A stretch of DNA of 64,000 nucleotides. It comes from Candidatus Binataceae bacterium. Lineage in GTDB: Bacteria; Desulfobacterota; Binatia; Binatales; Binataceae. A model generated the notes under the pieces. It was given only the letters and a program-made list of their open reading frames with translations, was not told the DNA's origin and did no database searches. Every line of letters starts with the position of its first letter. Position 1 is the first letter of the stretch. The DNA lies in assembly GCA_035650475.1 (NCBI GenBank), contig DASRHP010000006.1, positions 392,482 through 456,481 on the forward strand, in the 5' to 3' direction. Both the position numbers and the translations under genes were made by a program. Positions 34,243-43,556 of the stretch are shown one piece after another.

Positions 34243-35517
34243 ATGATTAGTTTTCTGACCGCGGTGAGACGATCGGCAATTTTGTCGGTCGCGGGCGCAG
34301 CCTGCGCGTGCGTGCTTGGATGCGCCGCCAATCAGAGCGGATACGCGCCGGCGCAGGCACGAGCGGCGAGCGCGGCCGAACTGTCCGCGCCGGTTTCCGG
34401 CGCGCCGGCGAGGAGCGATAGGCGGCGGCTGGAGGAGCTGTGGCAGCGGCGCACACACGACAAATTCGGCAGTGATTTCACCCTAGGGCCGGGCGACGTT
34501 CTGGAAATCTCGGTCCCGCTCGAGCAGCTCCAGCATCGCGAAGTCCGAGTCTCGCCGCAGGACACGATCCAGTTGCCGCTGGCGGGGGCGATGTCGGTCA
34601 AAGGAATGGACGAGGGGGCGCTGACCGAGGCCCTGCGCCAGCGGCTCGGCAGGTACATGTACGACCCGCCGGTCTCGCTCTTCGTCAAGCATTACGGCAG
34701 CCGCGAGGTCGCAGTGGTCGGTGCGGTCAAGCAGCCCGGTCTCTACACGCTGACCAGTGGGGCCGACACGCTGATGGACATGATCGACCGCGCCGGCGGG
34801 ATGACCACCGAGGCGGCAGCCAAGATAGTCTTTGTGCCCGCGGACACCGCCGGCAAAGCCCTCCAACGGGCGAGCCTGGTCGATGCGGCGCGGGTGTCGG
34901 ACGGCGAGGCGCCAACGGCGGATTCCGGCTCGCCCGGTTCCGCTGACGACGCCGAAACGCACGGTGGTCCGCCAGCGGAGCAGCGACGCCGCGCCGGCGG
35001 CGCGGACGGCAGGGTCGGAGCGGTCGCGCCCGCGGACGCTGCTTCGCCGCGCGGCTCACACGACGCGGCGGCAAGCCTGCTCGGCGCGGCCGTCGCCAAG
35101 CTGCGTCCGGTCACGATCAACATGGCCCGCGCCGGGATGCAGCAGTACTTAAGCATGCCGGCACGGCCGGGCGACGTGCTGATCATTCCGGCGGCCGGCG
35201 AAGTCACCGTCGGTGGATGGGTCCAGAACCCCGGCGCCTACCGGATCACGCCCGGGATGACGGCGCTGAGCGCGGTCTCGGCCGCGGGGGGCGCCCTGTT
35301 CAGTACCCGCGGCGAGATCCTGCGCACGGCGCCCGACGGCCAGCGGCTGAGCATCCCCTTCAGCATCACCGACGTTCAGTCGGGCGAGCAGGCCGACGCG
35401 CCGGTGCAGTCGGGCGACGTGGTGATGGTGGATCGCACGCTGGCCGGCGCGGTTCCGTACGCGATGTACGAGATCTTCACCAAGTTCGGCACCGGGATGT
35501 ATCTGCCGGTGCCATGA
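34243..35517 (+). CDS. Wza-like outer-membrane polysaccharide export lipoprotein
   Basis: The exporter that lets assembled polysaccharide cross the outer membrane. The 424-residue protein has a lipoprotein signal ending LGC (Cys27). The Poly_export domain contains DFTLGPGDVLEISVPLEQL and YDPPVSLFVKHYGSREVAVV, and two SLBB-like segments follow (VVGAVKQPGLYTLTSG and VTVGGWVQNPGAYRITPGM). Between them is a low-complexity insert of about 70 residues, rich in Ala, Gly and charged residues, that typical Wza lacks. ATG at 34243 is chosen because it gives the lipobox. Its stop overlaps the wzc start (ATGA). It is the first gene of the locus. Confidence 0.9.
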   Translation: MISFLTAVRRSAILSVAGAACACVLGCAANQSGYAPAQARAASAAELSAPVSGAPARSDRRRLEELWQRRTHDKFGSDFTLGPGDVLEISVPLEQLQHREVRVSPQDTIQLPLAGAMSVKGMDEGALTEALRQRLGRYMYDPPVSLFVKHYGSREVAVVGAVKQPGLYTLTSGADTLMDMIDRAGGMTTEAAAKIVFVPADTAGKALQRASLVDAARVSDGEAPTADSGSPGSADDAETHGGPPAEQRRRAGGADGRVGAVAPADAASPRGSHDAAASLLGAAVAKLRPVTINMARAGMQQYLSMPARPGDVLIIPAAGEVTVGGWVQNPGAYRITPGMTALSAVSAAGGALFSTRGEILRTAPDGQRLSIPFSITDVQSGEQADAPVQSGDVVMVDRTLAGAVPYAMYEIFTKFGTGMYLPVP

Positions 35518-37940
35518 GAGGCGCGCTGGCGCTTGGCGGAGGAAGCAGGTTGTCGGAACTCTCTCCGTATTTTATCGAGCGGCTGCACGAGCATCCCGCG
35601 GGCCCCGGTCGCGGCGCGCTCGCGGGTGCCGGCGACGAGCAGCCCGATCTGCGCGAGTACTGGCGCGTGGTCCGCCGCCATCTCGCGCTCATCGCCACCA
35701 TCGCGCTGGGCGTGGTGACGGTGGTCGGTGTGGCTGTGTTTGTCGCGACCCCGATCTACACCGCATCGGCGGTGATTCTGATCGAGCCGCAGCCGCCGCA
35801 GGTCCTCGACATGAAGCAGCTAATGGTCGAGTCCTCAAACAGCGCCGAGCACGATTACTACAAGACCCAGTACTCGTTGCTGCAAAGCGAAAGCCTCGCC
35901 GCCCAAGTCATCAAGAGCCTCGGCTTGCAACGCAGCCCCGTCTTCAATGATTCCAACCGGCCAAGGGGCCTGATCGCGAATTACTGGTCGGGCCTCAAGG
36001 CGTGGGTGAACGGGCTTTCGGGCAGCGCCGGTGCAGCGCGCCGCGTCGACCCCCCCGAGATCGACGGGGTCGGCGCGGCGCTGGTGAGGACCTATCTGGG
36101 AGATTTGAGTATTCGACCCGAATTCGGCACCCGCCTGGTGAAGATCTCGTTCAGCACGCCCGATCCGCGGGTTTCGGCGACGGTCGCTAACGCCCACGCC
36201 CGGGCCTACGTCAACCAGGGGATGGAACTGCGGGCGCGCGCGAGCCAGGCCGCCCAGCAGTTTCTCGAGCGCAAGCTGGTCGAGCTCCGCGACCGGGTGG
36301 AAAAGTCCGAGGCCGCGCTCAACAGCTACCGGCACGACAAGGGGATCGTCGAGTTCAGTACCGAGGGCAAGAACGAGATCCTGCTCAAGCGGCTGGAGGA
36401 CCTCAACAACGCGCTGACCGCGGCGGAGACCAAAAGGATAGCGCTCGAATCGCAGGCCGACCTCATCAGCAAGGGCGACTACTACGCGCTGCCCGGGGTG
36501 GTGAGCAGCCCGATGGTGCAGGCGCTCAAGCCGCAGCTGGCGACGCTGGAGGCCCAGTACGCGAGCATGGCGAGCCGCTATACGCTTGAATACGGGCCGC
36601 TGGTTGCGCTCAAGGCGAAGCTCGACGGCACGCGCGCGCGCCTTGACGAGACGGTGGGCGAGATCGTCCGGAGCGTCAGGCTGCGCTACCAGGCCGCGGT
36701 GGCACGGGAGAACGAGCTGCAGCGCGAGGTGGCGCAGGAGAAGGCGCGCGCGCTGGCGCTCAACGACGCCTCGCTCAAGGACGCGATCCTTGCGCGCGAC
36801 GTCGATACCAACCGCCAGCTCTACGAGAGCGTGCTCAAGCGGATGAAAGAGATGGGCGTGGCGGCCGAGGTGCGCGCGACTAACGTCTCGGTGGTCGACA
36901 ACGCGGTCGTGCCGGCCGCGCCGTCGAGCCCGCGCAAGGGCCTCGCGCTGATGCTCGCCGCGATGCTCGGACTGACCGGCGCGATCGGCGTCGCTTTCCT
37001 AATCGAATACCTCGACGACACCTTCAGAACCGCCGAGGACGTCGAGCGCCACCTGCGCTTGCCGATGCTGGCCTTGGTGCCGGACATGAGCCGTCTGCAA
37101 AACGGCAGTTATCGCGGCGAGCGCAAACGGGAACTCGAGACGCTCGCGCGCGACGCGCCCGAGCTGCTCGCTCGGCGGACGGCGGACGAGCCGCCGGAGA
37201 AGGCCGGACGGGCGGCGAAACACGGGCGCTGGGCGCTGGCGACGGCGCGCGAGGCCTACCGCACCGTCCGCAGCCAGATTCTGCTCTCGCGTGCGGGCGA
37301 GCCGCCCAAGACCGTGCTCATCACCAGCGCGGTGGCGGGCGAGGGCAAGTCGATCACCGCGGTCAACACCGCGATCACGTTCGCGCACAAGGGACGCCGG
37401 GTGCTGTTGCTCGATGCCGATCTGCGCAAGGCGCGCTGCCATGAGCTTCTGCGATGCGCCAGCGAGCTGGGGCTTGCCGAGGTGCTCACCGGCCAGACCG
37501 CGGTGGACGAGGTCATCAACCGCACCGCCGTCACCAACCTTTTCTTCATCGGCGCCGGCGCGGTCCCGCCCGACCCGCCCGAGCTACTGGGCTCGGCCCG
37601 GATGGGCGAGGTGCTGCGCGAGCTCGGCGCGCGCTACGACCACGTCATAATCGATTCGGCCCCGGTGATGCCGGTGAGCGATTCGGTGGTGCTGTCACGC
37701 CACGTCGACGGCGTGATCGTGATCGCGGGACGCACAACCTCGCGCCAGCTGGTCAAGCGGGCCTGCCTGCGGGTGGGCGACGCGGGAGCCCGCATCCTGG
37801 GCGTGGTCCTTAACCAGGTCGGCCTTTATCACGCGAGTTACTACTCATACAACGGCTACCATCATTACTCTTACTATTCGCGCACAGAAGCGGTTGCCGA
37901 CGGTCCGTCCGAGGATCACGCGCGGATAGTATTCGACTGA
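35514..37940 (+). CDS. Wzc-like chain-length regulator and bacterial tyrosine autokinase
   Basis: An inner-membrane protein controlling polymer length and export together with Wza. The 808 residues show a Wzz region with membrane helices at about 57-83 and 475-495 flanking a long periplasmic coiled coil. The C-terminal tyrosine-kinase domain has Walker A AGEGKS (about residue 607), Walker A' LLLDADLRKAR and Walker B IIDSAPVMP (about 711). A tyrosine cluster (YYSYNGYHHYSYYS, about 775-789) is the autophosphorylation tail. The Wzz and kinase parts are fused, as in proteobacteria. No Wzb-type phosphatase gene is in the window. ATG at 35514 overlaps the wza stop. Confidence 0.93.
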   Translation: MRGALALGGGSRLSELSPYFIERLHEHPAGPGRGALAGAGDEQPDLREYWRVVRRHLALIATIALGVVTVVGVAVFVATPIYTASAVILIEPQPPQVLDMKQLMVESSNSAEHDYYKTQYSLLQSESLAAQVIKSLGLQRSPVFNDSNRPRGLIANYWSGLKAWVNGLSGSAGAARRVDPPEIDGVGAALVRTYLGDLSIRPEFGTRLVKISFSTPDPRVSATVANAHARAYVNQGMELRARASQAAQQFLERKLVELRDRVEKSEAALNSYRHDKGIVEFSTEGKNEILLKRLEDLNNALTAAETKRIALESQADLISKGDYYALPGVVSSPMVQALKPQLATLEAQYASMASRYTLEYGPLVALKAKLDGTRARLDETVGEIVRSVRLRYQAAVARENELQREVAQEKARALALNDASLKDAILARDVDTNRQLYESVLKRMKEMGVAAEVRATNVSVVDNAVVPAAPSSPRKGLALMLAAMLGLTGAIGVAFLIEYLDDTFRTAEDVERHLRLPMLALVPDMSRLQNGSYRGERKRELETLARDAPELLARRTADEPPEKAGRAAKHGRWALATAREAYRTVRSQILLSRAGEPPKTVLITSAVAGEGKSITAVNTAITFAHKGRRVLLLDADLRKARCHELLRCASELGLAEVLTGQTAVDEVINRTAVTNLFFIGAGAVPPDPPELLGSARMGEVLRELGARYDHVIIDSAPVMPVSDSVVLSRHVDGVIVIAGRTTSRQLVKRACLRVGDAGARILGVVLNQVGLYHASYYSYNGYHHYSYYSRTEAVADGPSEDHARIVFD

Positions 37941-38024
37941 GCAGAGTCGCGCACTCCTTCCGGCGCTCGCCTGCGTTCCTTGCGCCGCGCCGGCTGAGAC
38001 GTCGGTCGAAGCCGCGTCCTTCAC

Positions 38025-39302
38025 ATGCGGATTCTGTATCTCGGGATCAACTATTGGCCGGACGAAACCGGAATCGCGCCATTTGCGACCGGCAGATGCG
38101 AGTATCTGGCCGCCCGCGGCCACGAAGTAATCGCCTGCGTGGGGCCTCCGTACTACCCGCGATGGCGGGTGCCCGAAGGATATCGCCGTCGCCCCTTCTC
38201 TTCAGAGCGACGCAACGGAGTTACGGTCCTACGCTCGTGGGCCTACGTCCCGCGCCGGCTCGGCCCGCTGCGGCGCATCCTGCACGAAGGCTCCTTCGTC
38301 TGCTCATCCCTGGTGCGCGCGCTCGGATGCGCGCGGCCCGACCTGCTGTTCGTGACCTCGCCGCCGCTCGGCCTTGCCCTGAGCGCGATCGCGCTCGGCC
38401 GATTCTGGCGCGTGCCCTACGTATTTCACGTCGCCGACTTGCAGCCCGACGCGGCGCTCGACCTTGGGATGCTCGCGCAGGGGCGCCTGGTGCGCGCGCT
38501 CTATCGGCTGGAAGCGGCGGCCTATCGCAGCGCGGCCATGGTTTCGACGCTGACCGAAGCGATGCGCCGGCGAATCGTCGCCAAGGGCGTGGCGGCGGAG
38601 AAGGTCGCGCTGCTCTCCGACTGGGCCGACCCGCGGCTGTTCTCGATTGCACCTCGCGACAGCGCAGGGGTCAGCGCGGCGCGCCGACGCTTCACGGTTG
38701 CGCACTTCGGCAACATGGGCGTCAAGCAGGGACTCGAGGTCGTGCTGCGGGCCGCACAACTGACGCGCGACGATCCCGGGATTGTCTATCTGCTAGTCGG
38801 CGACGGAGCCGAGCGGCCGTCCCTGCAGGCCAAGGCGCGCGAGATGGGCCTCGTGAACGTGCATCTGATGCCGCTCCAGCCGCACGGCCGTTTCCACGAG
38901 CTGCTGGCGAAATCCGACGTCTGCCTGGTCACGCAGCAGAGGACGGTGGCCGACGTCGTCTTCCCGTCCAAGGTGATCACGCTGCTTGCGGCGGCGCGGG
39001 CGGTGATCGCGTCGGTCGGCACGGGGAGCGAGGTGGCGCGCGTTGTGGAGCGATCGCAGGCGGGGATCGTGGTTGCGCCCGAGGATCCCCGGGCGCTGGC
39101 CGGCGCGGTCGCCCGGCTGCGCGCGGATCCGGCAGCGGCGGCGCGGATGGGCCGCGCGGGACGCGCCTACGCCTTGGAGCACTGGGGCCGCGAGCGAGTT
39201 TTGCGGGCCACTGCGGGCAGGATCGCCGGCGTGCTGGGCGCCGCCGCGGCCGCCGGATTTCCCGCGGTCGAGATGGAATCGACTGAAAGGAGCGGTACAT
39301 GA
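38025..39302 (+). CDS. GT4 glycosyltransferase, WcaI-like
   Basis: A 425-residue GT-B fold glycosyltransferase resembling WcaI of colanic acid synthesis. The N-terminus is ILYLGINYWPDETGIAPF and ACVGPPYYPRWRVPEGYRRR follows; both segments match WcaI closely from memory. The donor-binding half has AHFGNMGVKQGLEVVLRA and the C-terminal FPSKVITLLAAARAVIASV. The acceptor is probably an undecaprenyl-linked sugar at the inner membrane, but donor and linkage are unknown. The start of GDP-mannose 3,5-epimerase overlaps its stop by four bases. Confidence 0.88.
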   Translation: MRILYLGINYWPDETGIAPFATGRCEYLAARGHEVIACVGPPYYPRWRVPEGYRRRPFSSERRNGVTVLRSWAYVPRRLGPLRRILHEGSFVCSSLVRALGCARPDLLFVTSPPLGLALSAIALGRFWRVPYVFHVADLQPDAALDLGMLAQGRLVRALYRLEAAAYRSAAMVSTLTEAMRRRIVAKGVAAEKVALLSDWADPRLFSIAPRDSAGVSAARRRFTVAHFGNMGVKQGLEVVLRAAQLTRDDPGIVYLLVGDGAERPSLQAKAREMGLVNVHLMPLQPHGRFHELLAKSDVCLVTQQRTVADVVFPSKVITLLAAARAVIASVGTGSEVARVVERSQAGIVVAPEDPRALAGAVARLRADPAAAARMGRAGRAYALEHWGRERVLRATAGRIAGVLGAAAAAGFPAVEMESTERSGT

Positions 39303-40303
39303 GGCGGGTCGTGGTCACCGGCGCCGGGGGATTCATCGGCCATCACCTGGTAAGCCGTCTCAAGGCGGCGGGCTGCTGGGTGCGCGGGGTGGATATCAAG
39401 TATCCGCAGTACGAGCCGAGCCGGGCCGACGAGTTCATCGTGGCCGACCTGCGGCGTTTCGAAAACAGCCGGCGGGCCACCCGCGACGTGGAGGAGGTGT
39501 ACGCGCTCGCGGCGGACATGGGCGGCATGGGCTTCATCAGCTCGCACCACGCGCAAATCCTGCGCGATAATGCGCTGATCAATATCCACACCTTGGAGGC
39601 GGCGCGCCAAAACGGCGTGCGGCGCTATCTCTACTGTTCGTCCGCCTGCGTCTATCCCGAATACCGCCAGAGCACCGCCGACGTTGCGCCGCTGCGCGAG
39701 GAGGACGCCTACCCGGCGCAGCCCCAGGACGCCTACGGATGGGAGAAGCTGGTGACCGAGCGGCTCTGTATCCACTATCGCGAGGACTACGGCCTGGAAA
39801 CCCGCATCGTGCGCTTTCACAACATCTTCGGGCCGCTCGGCACGTGGAAGGGCGGGCGCGAGAAGGCCCCGGCGGCGATCTGCCGCAAGATTGCGATCGC
39901 CAAGCTCGTCGGCGATCACGAGGTTGAGATCTGGGGCGACGGCCACCAGACCCGCTCGTTCTGCTACATCGACGACTGCGTCGAGGGCATCGCGAGGCTG
40001 ATGCGGTCGGAGTACCGCGAGCCCCTCAACCTCGGACAGGATCGCAGGGTCACCATCGACGAGCTCGCCGATATGGTCGCGGCAATCGCCGGTATCTCAA
40101 TCACCAAGCGCCACGTCGCCGGCCCGCAGGGCGTGCGCGGACGCAACTCCGACAATACCCGCCTGCGCGCGGTACTCGGCTGGGAGCCGCAGATAAGCCT
40201 CGAAGAGGGGCTCGAGCGCACCTACCGATGGATCGAAGAACAGGTGCGTAACGCGCGTTCCACGACCGGCGCGATACCGACTCAGTCGCGCGCCGCAGTC
40301 TAG
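39299..40303 (+). CDS. GDP-mannose 3,5-epimerase-like SDR
   Basis: Extended SDR, 334 residues, with a striking match to plant GDP-mannose 3,5-epimerase (GME), which turns GDP-D-mannose into GDP-L-galactose. Shared blocks include AADMGGMGFISSHHAQ, CSSACVYPEYRQ, PQDAYGWEKLVTE, HNIFGPLGTWKGGREKAPAA and GPQGVRGRNSDN. By alignment from memory with the Arabidopsis enzyme, C117, Y146, K150 and K189 correspond to its C145, Y174, K178 and K217, so the catalytic set appears complete. Other GDP-sugar epimerases remain possible. No GDP-mannose pyrophosphorylase (manC) is in the window, so GDP-mannose must come from elsewhere. It may supply L-galactose or L-gulose to the polymer. Confidence 0.85.
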   Translation: MRRVVVTGAGGFIGHHLVSRLKAAGCWVRGVDIKYPQYEPSRADEFIVADLRRFENSRRATRDVEEVYALAADMGGMGFISSHHAQILRDNALINIHTLEAARQNGVRRYLYCSSACVYPEYRQSTADVAPLREEDAYPAQPQDAYGWEKLVTERLCIHYREDYGLETRIVRFHNIFGPLGTWKGGREKAPAAICRKIAIAKLVGDHEVEIWGDGHQTRSFCYIDDCVEGIARLMRSEYREPLNLGQDRRVTIDELADMVAAIAGISITKRHVAGPQGVRGRNSDNTRLRAVLGWEPQISLEEGLERTYRWIEEQVRNARSTTGAIPTQSRAAV

Positions 40304-40306
40304 CCC

Positions 40307-41092
40307 GTGAAGCTGGCAGGGTCCTTTCGACTTCGATCGCCGAGAGAGCGCGATGTGTGGGGCGCGGCAAAGGACGGCGGCCGGATGAGCTGGCGGCGGG
40401 TGGAACGGTGCTGCGAACACACCTTCATCGCGGACGCGCTCGCTCCGGGTTCGGTGGTGATCGACCTGGGAATGAACACCGGCGGTTTCGCCAGCTGGAT
40501 CGCCGAACGCTTCGCCTGCCCGGTCTACGGCGCCGAGCCCGATCCGGACCTGTATCGCACGCTGTCTCAACGCTCCGAGCTGAAAGTGATTCCGTGTGCT
40601 CTCGGCGGATGCGGCGACACGGCGCTGCTCCATCGCGCGCCGGGTAGATGCCCCACGCTGTTGAGCAACGGCTTTCAGCTCGGCGACGAGGTGGCGGTGG
40701 AGGTCGTCGGTTTTGAGCAGTTTCTGTCGCGTGCAGGCCTGGCCGAGCGCGCCTCGATCGACCTGGTGAAGGTGGACATCGAAGGCGCCGAGCTGGCGAT
40801 GTTCGAGCAGGCGGCGGCGGACGTGTTGCGGCGCGTAGGACAGTTCACCGTCGAGTTTCACGATTTCATATGGCCCGAGCTCGACGAGCGGGTGCGCGGC
40901 GTAACGGCGCGGTTGGGTTCGCTCGGCTTCGAGGTCATCCGCTTCTCGCTCGACAACACGGACGTGCTGTTCGTCAACCGCGCGCTGCTCGGCCTGGGGC
41001 CGGCGGGCGCCGCCTGGCTAAGGGTGACTAAGTACGCAAAGGGGATCCGTCGCCGGGCCGGCCGGCTCCTGCCGGCTAGATGCTCCGGCTAA
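40307..41092 (+). CDS. FkbM-family methyltransferase
   Basis: A 261-residue SAM-dependent methyltransferase of the FkbM family, which O-methylates sugars and polyketides. Motif I is VVIDLGMNTGGFASWIAERF, followed by YGAEPDPDLYRTL. The hallmark VKVDIEGAELAMFEQA is present, and QFTVEFHDF follows. GTG at 40307 starts four bases after GME. Placed among sugar genes, it probably decorates a hydroxyl of a polymer sugar. Confidence 0.85.
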   Translation: MKLAGSFRLRSPRERDVWGAAKDGGRMSWRRVERCCEHTFIADALAPGSVVIDLGMNTGGFASWIAERFACPVYGAEPDPDLYRTLSQRSELKVIPCALGGCGDTALLHRAPGRCPTLLSNGFQLGDEVAVEVVGFEQFLSRAGLAERASIDLVKVDIEGAELAMFEQAAADVLRRVGQFTVEFHDFIWPELDERVRGVTARLGSLGFEVIRFSLDNTDVLFVNRALLGLGPAGAAWLRVTKYAKGIRRRAGRLLPARCSG

Positions 41093-41150
41093 GGCGCATC
41101 GAGCTTCGGGCGTTGCCGCGGGCCCGCCGGTAGAAGGCTCTGATTGTCGA

Positions 41151-42056
41151 ATGATGTCGCGCTTCATGTGCGGAGCCGGGCAGAATCTTCGGACCCCAAT
41201 CCCGATCCACGTGCGCGCGCGCCGGTTGATCCATCGAGGGGTCGGAGCCGTGCTTCAACGGCCGCCGACGCGGGACGACTACCTGGCGCTGCGATTTCTC
41301 CTCCGGAGCCGCTTTTTGTGGAAGGGATTGTCCGCTGTGCGCGCAGTGGCGCAATGGCGGAACGACCGGGCCTGGATGCCCGCGGATCCACCCAATCCGC
41401 TTCAGACCTTCTTCGACGGCCGCAGGGAAGGACGCGGGATCACAAAATGGCGTCACTATTTCGACATATACCAACGTCACTTTGGCCGTTTGCGCGGGCG
41501 CGAAGTTCACGTGCTGGAAATCGGCGTGTACGCCGGCGGCAGCCTGGAAATGTGGCGAGACTACTTCGGTCCGCGCGCGCACGTTTACGGCGTCGACATT
41601 CAGCCCGCGTGCAAACGGTTCGAGAGCGAGTCAGTCAGAATTTCCATCGGGGACCAGGCCGATCGCGATTTTTGGAAGCAATTCAAACGGGCAACTCCGG
41701 CGCTCGACGTCGTGATAGACGATGGCGGTCACGCGCCGCAAGAGCAGATAGTTGCGTTCGAAGAGCTGCTGCCGTTCCTGCGTTCGGGAGGGATCTACCT
41801 CGTCGAGGACATCCACGGCATTTGCAACGGCTTTGCGATGTACGTGCAGGGGTTCGCGCAGGCCTTGAATGCGGAGGCGGGGATGACGCAGAACCCGGAC
41901 GACAACGAAAGAAGCGTGCTCTGCCGGACCACGGCTCTGCAGTCTGCCGTCGCGTCGGTGCATCTTTATCCCTTCGTGGCGGTGGTCGAAAGGACAGCTA
42001 CGCCGGTGGTCGAACTGGTTTCCGCGCGGCACGGGACTCAGTGGGAACCGTTCTAG
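41151..42056 (+). CDS. Class I SAM methyltransferase (CmcI/macrocin-type)
   Basis: A 301-residue methyltransferase whose core has VHVLEIGVYAGGSLEMWRDY, YGVDIQPACKRFE, VVIDDGGHAPQEQ and GGIYLVEDIHGICNGF. These are typical of O-methyltransferases acting on sugars and antibiotics, such as the macrocin and cephalosporin (CmcI) types. The N-terminal about 60 residues are arginine-rich. Start at 41151 (MMSRF). Two methyltransferases next to each other suggest O-methylation at more than one position. It ends 24 bases before the flippase gene. Confidence 0.8.
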   Translation: MMSRFMCGAGQNLRTPIPIHVRARRLIHRGVGAVLQRPPTRDDYLALRFLLRSRFLWKGLSAVRAVAQWRNDRAWMPADPPNPLQTFFDGRREGRGITKWRHYFDIYQRHFGRLRGREVHVLEIGVYAGGSLEMWRDYFGPRAHVYGVDIQPACKRFESESVRISIGDQADRDFWKQFKRATPALDVVIDDGGHAPQEQIVAFEELLPFLRSGGIYLVEDIHGICNGFAMYVQGFAQALNAEAGMTQNPDDNERSVLCRTTALQSAVASVHLYPFVAVVERTATPVVELVSARHGTQWEPF

Positions 42057-42080
42057 CGCTTAGGTTTCGCAAGGAGCCGG

Positions 42081-43556
42081 GTGTTTCTGGAGGCATCGAA
42101 ATCTCGGCCGCGCGGACCCGGGAAACTTTTGGATGCGGTCGGCGATGCGCGCGCGCTCGCCGGCCTCCCTAAGCCCATGGACGTGCGCGCATTGTGGCGC
42201 GACCTGCACGGCACAAGCGCGTTCGCGGCCAACGCCACACTCACGGCAGCGGCGAATCTGGCTCTGGCCGCGCTCGGCGCGATCAGCGGGATCCTGGCCG
42301 CGCGCCTGCTGGGACCCGACGGCCGCGGCGAGCTTGCGGCAATCCAGATCTGGCCCTCCTTTCTCGGAGGCTTGGCGATGCTGGGGATGCCCGAAGCCGT
42401 GGTCTATTACTGCGCGCGCTCGCCCGCGCAGGCTGGCCGTTATCTCGGCTCGGCCATCGTCATCGCGCTGCTGTCCTCGGTCCCCTTCCTGGTGGCGGCC
42501 TACATCATGATGCCGCTGTTGCTGCACGCCCAGGCTCCCGCGATCGTTCGGGCGGGACGATGGTACCTGCTGCTGATACCCGTCTTCGCATTGGTCGGAA
42601 TGATGCTGCATCCGCTGCGCGGGATGGGAGACTTCGCGCGGTGGAACCTGATGCGCCTGATGCCGGCTGCGATGTGGCTGGCAGTGTTGATAGCGGCCTG
42701 GGGATTCTCGCGTGCAACGCCCACGTTTGTGGCCGCCGCCAATCTGGTTGGTCTCGCCCTGCTCATAGTGCCATTCGGTGCGCTGGTGACCCGACGGATT
42801 CCGGGACCGTTCACTCCCGATCCGCAGAAATTTTCCGCGATGCTCGGCTACGGCCTTCCTTGCGTGATGACCAGCGTGCCCAATTTGCTCAACATGCGCC
42901 TGGACCAGATGCTGATGGCTTCGCTGCTCCCGCCGCTCGATCTCGGCCTCTACGCAGTGGCGGTTGCGTGGAGCGACGCCGCCAGACCTCTCCTCAACGC
43001 GATCGGTGCGGTGGCGATGCCGTCAGTCGCGGCAGCTTCCGGTCAGCAAGAGGCCGCTCGGCGTCTGGCAATCCGCAGCCGGATGGCCGTCGTGGTGGCG
43101 CTGCCGGTCTGCCTTGCGATCGCAATCGCCACGCCGTTCGCGGTGCCGCTGCTGTTTGGCCCCCGCTATTCCGGCTCGATCCTCGCCGCGCTGGTTCTGG
43201 TGCCAGCCGCGACGGTCCTGGGCTCCAACGCGGTGTTGGCCGAGGGTTTACGCGGCTTCGGCGCGCCGTCCGTCCCCTTGTACGCGGAGCTGGCGGGTCT
43301 CGTCGTCACCGTAGTGGGGTTGAAGACGATGCTGGTCCCCTTTGGGATTATGGGCGCGGCGCTGGCCTCGCTGCTCGGATACGCGGCGGTCGGGGCAGTG
43401 CTTCTCTTCGGCGCCCGGCGCATAACCGGCGTCTCGGTTGCCGCACTCACCGTGCCTCGCGTGCGGGAGCTGGAAGCGGCCGGCAAGCAGATGCTTGGCG
43501 TCCTTGGCCAGTGGCTGCATCGCCCCCTCTATCAGGGAACCCGGGCCGAGCCGTGA
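42081..43556 (+). CDS. Wzx-like oligosaccharide flippase (MOP superfamily)
   Basis: A polytopic membrane protein of about 490 residues with 12-14 predicted helices, in the MATE/MOP-type flippase superfamily that turns lipid-linked repeat units to the periplasm. Matching stretches are GILAARLLGPDGRGELAAIQ near the N-terminus, NMRLDQMLMASLLPPLDLGLYAVA in the centre and FGIMGAALASLLGYAAVGAVL near the end. GTG at 42081 follows AAGGAGCCGG; MDVRALW (42177) is an alternative start. Its stop overlaps the start of the next glycosyltransferase (GTGA). It marks a Wzx/Wzy-type pathway. Confidence 0.88.
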   Translation: MFLEASKSRPRGPGKLLDAVGDARALAGLPKPMDVRALWRDLHGTSAFAANATLTAAANLALAALGAISGILAARLLGPDGRGELAAIQIWPSFLGGLAMLGMPEAVVYYCARSPAQAGRYLGSAIVIALLSSVPFLVAAYIMMPLLLHAQAPAIVRAGRWYLLLIPVFALVGMMLHPLRGMGDFARWNLMRLMPAAMWLAVLIAAWGFSRATPTFVAAANLVGLALLIVPFGALVTRRIPGPFTPDPQKFSAMLGYGLPCVMTSVPNLLNMRLDQMLMASLLPPLDLGLYAVAVAWSDAARPLLNAIGAVAMPSVAAASGQQEAARRLAIRSRMAVVVALPVCLAIAIATPFAVPLLFGPRYSGSILAALVLVPAATVLGSNAVLAEGLRGFGAPSVPLYAELAGLVVTVVGLKTMLVPFGIMGAALASLLGYAAVGAVLLFGARRITGVSVAALTVPRVRELEAAGKQMLGVLGQWLHRPLYQGTRAEP

